Below, piece after piece: positions 24,904-36,400 of a DNA stretch of 64,000 nucleotides. The stretch comes from Larus michahellis (Eukaryota; Chordata; Aves; Charadriiformes; Laridae), in NCBI RefSeq assembly GCF_964199755.1, contig NC_133896.1, positions 97,712,200-97,776,199 on the forward strand. Direction: 5' to 3'. The notes under the pieces were generated by a model that did not search any database, was not told the DNA's origin, and saw only the letters and a program-made list of their open reading frames with translations. Made by a program: the position numbers and the translations under genes. Position 1 is the stretch's first letter; every line of letters starts with the position of its first letter.

Positions 24904-27189
24904 CAGTCATGATTCACTACTGGGATAGGGCTAAAGACTGCAGCTGTGCTTTAAGGGATGAGGGGCTGTGTGAAGGGACCCAACGCCAGAGCCTGGAGAC
25001 GGGCCACTATCTGCAGCAGTGGGAGAATGCAAAAAGGATCCCGTGTTCAAAGACAGGTTTCACCCAAACACAACACCAATAACTAGAATCAGTTGACTCT
25101 GAACAGGCTCTGGTCCATATGATGAGAGGAACCAGCAAAAGACAGATCAAGTCCTGCCACACACTTGCAGAGGGAAGACTCTCCTCCAAACCGTCACCTT
25201 TCAGGGGCTCTGAATAGAAGAGGTTTTGAACAGTCACTTCCCCATCCCTGGGAAGTGCTGCTCTTGGTGCCAGATCTGTTCCATAAGGGAATCCCCCACT
25301 CTGCACCCTGGCTTCAGGCTGCCTGTACCTGCTCCACCCTGTGCTCCATGGTTCCCAAGTAAGGCCTAATCTCTGATCCATCCCTCCCAAGGGCTCTCCT
25401 CAGCCAGGGAAAGGAGATGGCCAGGCTCTTTTGGCTGTGTTTAAACAGATGCACATTTCCAGTAAGCCTGCCCCTACAAGCTGTCATGACCTGCCCTGGC
25501 CAGGAGCAACAGTTATGCGCCAGCGTTAAGAAGGACTAGGTGTCACTCCTGTACAGGGAACAGAGGTTTTACTAGCCCACTCAGGGGCTAATGCAACCAA
25601 TATAGTAGAGAGGAGCAATGGGAACATGGGTTTTCCTGACAGCTCGCTAGATCAGGGACAGACAGGGAAGGTCAGGCAGTTCCTTAGCATCCATCCACCC
25701 CTCCGTTTCTTCTGAACTGAAGGCATCTCCTCACCCTGCTCATGGTCACAAGGTAGGAAAAGGGGAAGCCAGTAAAAAGAGCCCATGTGGCAACACAGCA
25801 GATACGCAAGAGACAGAACTGCCTTTGCGCTCCAGGTGAACTGAAGCCTACCGTGGTGCCATACAGATACTGTCTCTCCATACTGATAACCGTCGCTCCA
25901 TACCACTGCACCCAGGCTCTGAGAAACATTTTGGCCTCGCACATTAATCAAAACAGGCTGATCTCAGCTCATTTCTTGCTCTATCTAAACAACCTCACTC
26001 AGCAAGCACCCAAAAGCACCTCATGCCCCCGGCCCCACGCTGTGCCCATCATGCCAGCAAGCACAGCTGTGGCTTGGCTGCCATTCCCTGCAGCCTGCAA
26101 GGAGCCCACCTGCCTGGTATGGATGTGCCTCCCAGCAGCACCAGCGATTAGCACATGCAGGAGAGGACCTGGGCAGGCAGGCTGCACCCCTCCTAATTGA
26201 CTGAAGGAAGAGGAACACTTGAACGTGCTCCAAAAGGAAGTACAAGCTCCAGCTTCCCCGCATTCATTTACTTGCGGAGCTTGCCCAAACCTGCAAGTAG
26301 GCACCAGCTTGCAGACAGGCAGTTTGGAGGAAGCAGAGTTAGGCCAGCACAAGTCAGCTGGAGGTATTGACCCTCCTGGCAGTTTGGATGCAGACCTTGG
26401 GGCTCAGCTTAAACATGTCTTTCTTCCCTTCTCCTCTATCTAGAAGAGCTGGCCCTTCCCAGCCATTATTTTCTTCAGCATGACTCATTCCACCTACAAG
26501 TCCATTGTATCCTTCAACACCCTGGATCCTTCAACAACCTGGAAAACACACCAGGGAGAACTCCATCAGAGCACCTACACCACTTCCATACAGGCAACTC
26601 CTGGGGAGAAAAAGACAAACTATCAAATATCCAATTTTTGGGTTTAAGCACACAAAGAATTTACCAAAACATTCTTTATTTTTCTAGAATGTCGTATGTT
26701 GTAATAGTCCAGTTTAACTTCAGGGAAAGTTTAAGGCCAATAAAAAAGAGCAAGAATTTATTGAGAACAACCATCTGCCCCTCAGGTGATGATGGCATTG
26801 ACACATACTAGGTACTTCAGTGACATGCACCAGAATGCTCTGGTAGCAAAGCACGGATTGCGCACAGATGAAAAACAAATCAAGAGCTAGCTTCCTGAGC
26901 AAGCAGACTGAGCAGGCCACCTGACAGCCATCACTACAGCATTGCATGCAGAGCAGTGAGTTTTAAGCGCTTTTTAGTGAGTTACCAGAAAAATACACGG
27001 TGATGTGATCACATAACCGAGAGGTCCACTTTCCAAGCCTCTCAGGAACAGAGGTTTTAGGTTAAAAGTTTGCCTGTTCTCATTACATAGGGTGAAGTCT
27101 GCTCAGCAATGAATGCAAACAGTGCCACAGAACAATGACAACTGCAGGTGCAAAGGAGGAAATGCTAGAGGCGTGATAGTGCTTCAACA
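24904..27189. other. Non-coding stretch between CpG island and SPIRE-like 3' end
   Basis: No protein-coding exon is supported. If the CpG island starts a plus-strand transcript, it would run through here toward the 3' end of the SPIRE-like gene. I see no open frame with conserved content. Confidence 0.5.
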
Positions 27190-27195
27190 TTTATT
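27190..27195 (-). promoter_or_regulatory. Candidate polyadenylation signal of the SPIRE-like gene
   Basis: AATAAA on the minus strand, about 230 bp beyond the stop codon at 27422. Further minus-strand copies occur at 26675-26680 and near 26755, so the 3' end may be alternative. Position is the only evidence. Confidence 0.4.
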
Positions 27196-27421
27196 TTTCC
27201 CAAAGACACAGACAAGAATTAAAACAGCTCTAAAAACCACAATGCTTTATAATACTTCACAATGCATAAATACTAACTGTGCTTCCTGCTTAGACTAGCC
27301 AGCAGGGCGGTCTTTTATTCAGGCCTTTATAGGTCTTTGTAGGTGCATAAAGCGGTTTCATTTACTTCAGGTACGGAACAAGTGACAGGAGAGATGTATG
27401 GTAGAGTCATTCCAGTTTGGT

Positions 27422-30400
27422 TCAAGGCCAGGAAATTCTCCTGAGAGGGATGCTCTGCTGCTGACTGGAAGCCATGTTCAACAGATACCGCTCACATCGC
27501 ATACAGATGTCTGCAGTCAGCCAGTCTGCCATGGTCCCTGCGTAACAGCACAGAGGCTGTGCTAGGCAATGGGGTTCCAAAATAACAGGTATACTGGAGT
27601 GGGAGAGGGAAAAAGAAAAGCAGGAAAGCTGACCCAGATTTCTGTTAGCGGGTATGGTGCTCTTCCACCCTTCCCCCACACCTGATCCAACACTGCTAAG
27701 TGATTTAGCTAAATGCATGAGTTCAACAGAGCAGTCAACTCCGCTTAGGAAAGCTACTAAGCACCAGAACAGCTTCACTTAAGACACCTTCTCTCTATTG
27801 ACAGTATGTCAGCCAAAGACCTAACAGATATCTGTGGTTGTTCCAAGGTTATGGCTGCATCCTTATGCTGCAGGATTTATTTTTTTTTTTTTGCCATTCT
27901 GAAGTATGGCAGTAATGCAGTCACTCAGACCTCTTCTGCAGCACCTGCATTGTAAGACAGACCAAACCACTGCCCCACACAGTTAACTTCAGTGGCCAAA
28001 AATCAGGGGCAGTGTTCACTACTGAAGTACAAGCCTTTGAACCAGAAATTGGTGTGACTATTTACTTTGGCTACATTAAAGAATGGTTTCAGAGATAAAA
28101 GATACCTGTTCCCCCAGTGGAATGTATAACTGATTTGGAAAGACGAGAACAGATAATGCATGTTTCAAGACCTACGTATTGCACTTATACCCACAAGGTC
28201 TATCTTTTCCACCCAGAACTCTTTTTGAAATAGTTCCCTTTCTGTGGACAAAAAGGAAAGGGTGTCTGTGTGTGTGGAGGGACTGAGAAACCATTTGTGG
28301 CATTACTCTTCAATCCATTATACCTCAGACCATTAGCATAGTTTATTTCTAGGTATAAAGGGGCTACTCCTGGGTTGTAGTGACAGACTCACAGCTGTGG
28401 GGGACAAAATATAATGGGGTCTCGAAATTCTCATATAAATTTAAGCTGTCACAAGGAACCATCTATATCTGGGCTAATATAGACACTTCTGAATCCATAT
28501 CAGACACCTGATAGCTAAAAAGCAAAATGGATTTCAGAGAACCTACACGTCCTCACTTTTGGTCATCTAAAATCCACAATACTTCCAGAGAACTCTAGAC
28601 TAGCTAGACCAGTGGCTAAACCAGTCATTCAGCATAACATTCAGCTGACCAGCATACTACTACATATTGTTGTCTGCATGTTTGTATATGCAAGTCTACA
28701 AGTAGCTTGTAACATCTTTCAAAGTAAAAGCAGAACATCCCTGTCCCAGCTTACCCAAAACACTCCCAGTGCTCTATTTCATGCAGCAACTCTGAGCTCT
28801 TCTGCTCTTGAGTAGCAGGGTCCTCTTCTCTGGAGAGTCTCAAAAGTTTTAAGAAGTGAAGTGGGAGATGTATACATGTTCTGAAGGGCATGGACATCTA
28901 GAATCACAACACAAGTCACCTGAGTTCTCACGGAAACACATCCTCCTCCTTACCAGGAAAATTTGCATGGCATGCAATTGATTTATTGGTGCACTTAGAA
29001 GATAGATATTAATGCAGTGAACTTCCTGACCCTTGTATAAATAGACCACAGAGTAATCCCAACCTCTTTATACAGGACGAAAGAAAGAGGAACTAGAGTT
29101 GTTTTAGCTGCATATGACAAGAGATGTCTGGGGCACCATGGCTCCTTTTGCACTTTGTAATATTCCCTCTTCTATTTTCTTGTCAACAAGCTAGAGGGTA
29201 GATTTGAGGTATCAGTGAGGTGAAGGAAAGCTTCCTAAGACTAGGTGAGGTGCAGGGGAAATAGAAAATGTAAAAAAAACCTCATATGCTGTTCTAAAGG
29301 TTAGACTTGCCTTGATGCAGCAGTCGCAGCAGACAACACTAAGAGAAAGAAGTTCCCAGTATTATCATTTAATTAAAGCTCAGCAGATACCAATATTGCA
29401 GCTAAGGGTGACTTTCCCAAGCAAGTCTTAATTTGTGATTGTGGCACAATCACTTGATGGCAAAGTGAGCAAGCTTAGAACTCCCCTATTCAGTTTGCTA
29501 GCCCTCTTATTTATGCTAGTTTAGACCATCTGAAATGTGTCAACATCCATAGCTTGAAGGCTTTATCTGCCAGTGCCCATTATTTTTCACACAGCACTAC
29601 CATCAGACAGTTACTCAATTCCCAGTAGTTGTTTACTTGTTGCTTGTAATCAATTCAGTGCTTCACCACTGCTTCAAATAAATTTAAGTGAGCCTTACTG
29701 AGCCTGAAGTAACTCTTTTCCTCTCCCACAAACAGAAAACCTCTGACAAATAAGTGGATACAAGTAGGTCCAACTCCATTCCCAGTCACAGGGTCTGGAA
29801 TTCACTTTTCCAGTCCTCAACAGAAGATTCTGGTGAGGAGCCTCTCCTGGAATGTGCTCAAGCCCTTGACTGAAGTTAAATCCAACATTTCGAGCAAAAT
29901 GCAGAGAGTGATCTCTGAAAGAAATTAATCTTGCACAGTAAATTTGGTTATTGCTAGCTTAATACTAAGAGTTAAAATTGAGATACCACTTCAGAGGCAA
30001 GTTTTTCCACATCCTCTGCAGCTGTAGACACTTCAGCCTGGCTTGTGCAGTAAGGCAAAACTGAAGGGCTCAGCAACCTGTTCCTATCCAGTACTGCAAC
30101 CATTTGAATACTGAGTATTGTCAGTACTGTTGTTCTACTCTTTTCTCCCTCCTCATTCAGTTCTTTTGTACCAGCTCACCTGCTGCAGAGGTAACAGCTG
30201 TAAGGCCACTTAAGAAACATCTGCTTATGGCAGCTGAAACAGATCTGTGGAAAGGAAAGTTACTTGTGAATGCCAATGGGAAATATCTTTGTACCAACAC
30301 CATCTACTGCCTGCCAAAGAGCAAGCACACAAACCAGCCTTCTAAAGGCTTTAGATCCACATACAATAACAGAGGTCCAATAAAGGATAGCAAAGACACA

Positions 30401-33400
30401 GGAATTAAAAGCTAAAAAGGCAAAAAAAAGTCTTACTTGTAGGCCAGTGTTTTTATGATGCAGAGGTTTGGGGCAGCTGCCAGACAACAGGAGTTTAAAA
30501 AAAGGCTCTTGAGCAAACAATAGCTGTATTGTGCAAGAGTGTAACAGTAGCTAGTTAAGAGAGAGGGAAGAAGAGAGACATTCTTTGAGGTAGACTGCAG
30601 CAATCCCAAAGAGATTAAGTCAGGGCAAATTTGAATCCAATCCTGAAGCAAAAAATGAGTCATAAGGAAGCTGATGAGTCGCTTGAACTTTTTAAAAGAG
30701 AACACATTCATACACAGCTGGCAGTCAGAATTGATATTATCTTGAGAAGCAGAGCTTGAGAAAGCTAAAAAAACTTCAGCAGCAAGAACACAAAGAAGGT
30801 AAGACAGCCATTTTAGAATAGGCAGAGAGCACGCAAGTTAAAGCAGGGTCAGTAAGTAAGATGAGAAAATAAAAACATGGATTTAGTCTCAGTAGCATCA
30901 GACAGATTGTGGAAGTAGCATAGCTCCGCTAGCAGAACCCTTTGGCTCTGTCTATACTGCTAAATAAGTGAGGGCAAGAAGCTGACCCCTAAGCCAAGTA
31001 GCACGGACTTCCTCACATCTGTGTTGCAAAGGGCTTGTACTCACAATGTCTGCTCTGGAGGCTGCAACACTCCCTCTAAAGGGGAGGCTGAGTGAATAAG
31101 CCAGCAGTTCAGCAGAGTGGACAGCCAACAGTCCTGTGCTGTGGGTCATTCCCTGTCCCCCTCATCTCCCCAGCCTTTGAGTCCACTCAGCAAGGTGGTT
31201 TGAGTCAGCACAACTCAGATGTGGGAGCCTTAGTTAAGAGCCTTTGCTTCACTGTTTATCAGTACCAAATCCCAATTACTTTGTGATTTCAGAGCTGGCC
31301 AACATTCATAGCAGTCAGGTCTCCTAGAGTAGAAATAACAGACAAGAAGTATCAAGCAAAGGCTGGGTTACTTTCCAGGCAATTAAAATAGCTTAAGCTT
31401 GATTAGAAGCTATCACTGCACAGGTATCAAAAGATTTTTTTTACAGCTGAGGGCCAAACTCGGATCAGCTGTATCAACAGGGTAAGTTGAGGCAGAGAGC
31501 ACCTCAGTAGTTCAGCTCTGAGGGCCATGAAGCCAGCCAGCTTTTGAAAAGGCAAAGACAGCACAAAGAGAAGGAGAGGAAACATACCTTTGCTCTTGGA
31601 AAGACACCATCACTATCTCGGTGGAAGAAGCCTTGCCCTTCCAGAACCATCATTGCATATCTGGTTTCAATCATCTCAGCAATGGTTGGTGATGGCCACT
31701 TGGTAGAAAAGGGACAGTCCTAATTGAAAGACAGAAGTTAAGCATCAGAGAAAGCTGAAGGAAGCAGGTATTTGGGGAAGTCATCCTCAAAATAGGTCCC
31801 AAAAGGCTCAGGAACATTTGTCCCCAAAACTCAATTTTGCCAATGATGGGGGCGGGTATCAGTTGGCTCTTTGACAATAGTAGCAGAGGATCTTCTACAA
31901 GGCCTTTTAGTGGTTGCTATAATTTGCGAGCAGCTTCCTGACACCTCAATTAAGGAAACAGGTCCCTTGGTCACCACAGTAGTTAATACCATCTCCAGAG
32001 CCAGTCTCTGCGGAATTCTACCCTTTGGTACAGACGACAGCACAGATGGCACCCTGGCCCCTCCTAGGTACAGGATCCCCTTCCACAGCACAACGCTCTC
32101 TCGCCTTCTCTTTCCCAAGACCGACTAGCTCCACACAAATGGCAGCTATGGTCTGGTTGTTGACCAGGAAAGACAACAGTGCTTTTATCCCCAGGTGGGG
32201 AGCCCAACCCACCTGCATCCCCCACCACACTGCTGAACAAAGAGGTCATACAGAGTTATGGTTAGTTTAGAGACTTGCTGGGGATGGGGCAGGGAGGGAA
32301 ACAGAAGGAAAGGAGGCAGCAAGGACACAACACACCTTACCTTGTTGGGGCAGAACAGGGCAAGGCCATGATTCAGAAGGTTGCATGGAAACGCACAAAC
32401 CCCAGCCTTGTTCCCACAACAGTCATTCAGAGCCTGACGACTTCAGTACTGCATACATTTAGAAGTCGCTGATACTGTGCTATCTACATTTTGTCAACTA
32501 CTTGTTCCCTTTACTGCAGCTTAAAGAATGCTTGTGAATATATCAGAATCTAGAAAGAATGAGGGGAGACAGAGAAAGCAGGACAATCCCACTGCCAACT
32601 ACAGTCTGCTTGAGGAAACCTTGACAGACACTTTCAAGTAATGCAGTGATATCTTTCTCTTCTTGTACGAGGAACAACTCTACATCGTACCATTCAAACT
32701 AGGAAGCCTCCACAAGGACACTACAGCATCCAATATTTTCTTAAGCTGTCTCCAAGGAGACAATAATATCCCAACTTAAGGTCAGTATACAATATGGCCT
32801 AAGATAAAAACCACAGAACTTGCTTACTGCTTGCATGAGGATCAAGGTGCAAGCTCTGCACCATTACCAGATGTATCAGACTAGGCTTGCTAGCTGACAT
32901 GCCGGACTTACAAGTTCCTTGCTTTGAAGGTCTCTCTCTAAAGATTTGGACCTTCCTCTGTAAGGAGGCAGCTGCTGTTGACCAGCATTCAGGAAACCAT
33001 TAGGTTTAATGTCTCCTAGTGTGGGTGCACTCATGGGAGGACATGTGCAATTTGCAGCAAGACCTGGAAAGGAAGAGATAGATTTAGGGTGCAGAAAGCC
33101 AGCTGGCAGCTTTAAATATTCACCCCAAAAGCTGAATGCTCAAGAGCTCTACACTGCCTTCTGAAGGTAGCAAGGCTTACATCTCTCCCCCTCAACCCCC
33201 ACCAGCCTAGATCACAAATAGCAGAGGTTACAGTAATTTGCTTGTCAGTGGGCAGTGATAAGAATTCATTAGCACCATTTAGTTTAATGAAATCAAGTGA
33301 TCCACTTTCTACTTGAACATTCAAACCACTCATTTAGCTTTTACTGTGAATTCCAGTTAGGTCTTTGGGGACATGCTATCATTGTTTTGAAGCTGCAGGA

Positions 33401-36400
33401 GCTATACAAGCTTCAGTCAACTGCTGAGGAATGGTCTTCTAAGGGCACCTCCCCAGACTCATTAGTAACTGTTGGAGCTCCTCCTGTAAAATGTCTTCAG
33501 GTGATCAGGGAGAAAGCATACAGTGAGCCCAACCTAAGGCTTTGGGAACCCAGCAGGCCACTGACTGTACTTTGTCACCTGGTTTAGACATGCAGCTAGA
33601 AGTACACTGACCTGTGCTGTTGCAGGATACTACCGATGACCTGGTTAAGGCAAGCCAGGTGCTGGAAGGCAGCTTGGGAGTGGTTTCCTGTAGACCAGAG
33701 GACAGGATGTTCTTAAGCTACATACAAGAGACACCAAGCCTGCTTCCTCAGAAGTGCTGCTGCTAAACAAAACCCAGGATACCCAGGACTGACCAGAAAC
33801 ATTCAAGGCTTAGCTGGAAGCGCAGCTGAGAGAGAAATCAATGTGGTGCATTTAGCAACTTTATATTTCAAGAGGTAATAGCAAGTTAATTCCCCCCACA
33901 ACCAGGAAGCTCCAACTAAGATAGTGAATTTTCAAATGTATCTGTTCTCTCTCTCACTCAAGCTCAATACGGATATACTAGTCCCAAAGTTTCATCTATT
34001 CACGAACCAACTTCACAAAATCCTCCCTATACAACATTGGAACCATTTTCTTGGCTCCAACTGACATGTAGCAACACTGGCAACAGTTCAAGAGACTGTG
34101 CCCTACTAACCCAACTCAAACCCAATGCTGTACCTCAAGAACATTGTTCGTAGCTTCTCTAGAGAAGCAGAAAACAAATTTGATTATATTAGTCTCCATA
34201 TGAAGGTCCTTCTATTATAGCAGTAATACGTCAACCACAGGGTTCTCAAATGCTGAGCATTCCTACAAGGAGAACAGACTTGTGCAAATACAGTGAATAT
34301 TTTCTGCTTTTATTAATTCATATCTGTTTTCCTCAGTTAAGCAACTGCATTTCAGACAGAAATGTTTACAGAAAACAGATTCCTGTTTGTATGCCAGTGC
34401 ATCTGTGCTAGACATGATGTGTTAGAGCTTAAGTTCTGTTCCACAGAATTTCTGAATATGCTCAGGCTAAATCCCAGAACCAAGCAGTCAAGCTTTTAAT
34501 ATTCAAGCCAGGAGTTAAAGAACCCAAGGACTATGTATCATGGGTTATTGAAGAATTGTGCTCCTGAAATTGCTCCACAGGCAGAAAGAGTGGGAATTCA
34601 CCAGTAAAGTTGCTTCCTGAAAATAAATCATGAGGTTTTCCTTTCACAAGCTCACATACCACGTCAAATGCAAATATATCAATACATCTAGCATCAAATG
34701 CCTCACTGTAAGGTAAGAGTGGGAATAGTTCTGGCCCATATTGGCCAAACTCCCATGCATATCAAAACTTCTGCAGGATCTAGTTTTAAGAGACCAGAGC
34801 AGACGTTGGTTCTATAGGCTGCAGTCGTGCCACAAAAAGAAGTGTTTAAATATGGCATGAGCTTCTGTAGAGGAAAGGACTTCAGTGAACTTAATAGTTC
34901 CACATTTGTTCACTTTTGAGAGACAAGACTGCCCACATCAGGATTTGAACTGGCTGTTCCAGGCTGTGGATGTGCAGATCTAATGCCTGAAGTACTTGTG
35001 CCTCTCCACAGTCCGTCAGTCTAAAGCCTTACCTGAACTGGTCCCAGCTGCTCTGTTGTAGCGTTGACATTTTTAAATTTGGTACTGGCATCTTGGAGAG
35101 TTAAGAAACTATTGCTTGGAGATTTCAAGGCAATATTTGGTGTCACAAGCGTTTCTGCAGGGGAGAGGGGGAACAAAAAAAACCCCACAAAAACCACAGA
35201 GAAGATAAGATATTGTGCTGTGACAAGAAAATGACTAGTTTGATACCCACACATCAGAATCTAAGATTTGGATGGACTTTGTCCTGGCAGTTACATAATC
35301 TTTTAGTTTTATGTGATGGTGAAAATCCTGTTCTCTCACTTAGTGGACAGAAAAATCTGAACACCCCTAAAAAAAAAAAAAAGAGTAAGCTGAAACATCT
35401 TTTGAGTCTTAATAAGTCACAAACAGATATTCTAGAAAGAACTATCCTTATGCCATACCACCTCTACCAACACAGAATTTGCATTCCCACCTCTCTTGAA
35501 TTATACACGCTATGGGAAAGATAAGTGGGCTTTCATTTCAAAAGCTATCCATTATTTTCAGTCAACGCTGACTTCACTTGTATGCTTGATAGGTCACTTC
35601 ATAGCAGGTACCTTTGGGCCTGCTCCCATATTCCCTTGCTGGTGATGACCGAAGCTCCTGTGGTTGTTCTGTTTCTGCCATGAGCTGTTCCTGACAGCTG
35701 GCCTCCCACGGCACATGCTCTTTCAGCTTCCTCTCCAGCACCTGCAGGCAAAGCATAGCACCAGAAAGAGCCAGTGGACGAAGCGAGAAGACCACTGGTG
35801 AGAGAACTATTCCTTCAGCAACAGCATTGTTTTACAAGTGCCTCTCATTCAAGAGGGCACTGGGCCTTGCACACAAGAGACACATGAAAGAACCTTTTGA
35901 TAATGCATAGGAGAATACTTTAGCAACTCTCAAATTTGAAACTGAGAACTTCAGGAGTACTTTCAGGACCAAAAAATGTTCCAAATGGAAGAAGCAGAGG
36001 AGGAAGTAGGGAGACTGATCATCTTCATCCTATGAAGATTTCACCTCCCATTTTCCTAGCCCCGTGTTTTGGCAGGAGGGCCTACCCAAAAGTTAAGTGT
36101 GGTTAATATATCCCTCTCCGAAATCCAAACCAGTAGCTAAGACATTAGTTCTATATTCCTAGAAACTGTCCTGTCTACTCCCGAATTATCTTGTTTTGCT
36201 ATCATTAGATACACCACCAGGTCACCTACAGGTTTTAGACAAGGCTTCAGAACAGCTACATCAGCTTCAGGGATCTTGTGGTTTTGCTCGATGATCACCT
36301 GAAAGAGCAGAAATGATGCTTAAGCAATAGTTATTTCTCTACTCCTGGTACACCCTCCCAATCAGTGGCACAGTGAATGAGTCAAGTCAGGATTTGGGAA

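Noticed and set aside
24233-24917. Minus-strand frames of 149 and 225 codons
   Set aside because: Composition effect of the orphan CpG island; no domain, and overlapping frames on both strands.
27872-27893. Poly-T run considered as a retroposon tail
   Set aside because: No retroposon body or target-site duplication is visible beside it.
30433-30780. CxxC-containing minus-strand frame considered as the mFYVE exon of the SPIRE-like gene
   Set aside because: It has only one CxxC pair and poor splice borders, and the rest of the frame does not follow the mFYVE pattern.
33649-33702. Minus-strand segment with acceptor-like and donor-like ends considered as the missing SPIRE-like exon
   Set aside because: Neither available donor gives the length 3n+1 that the neighbouring phases require.
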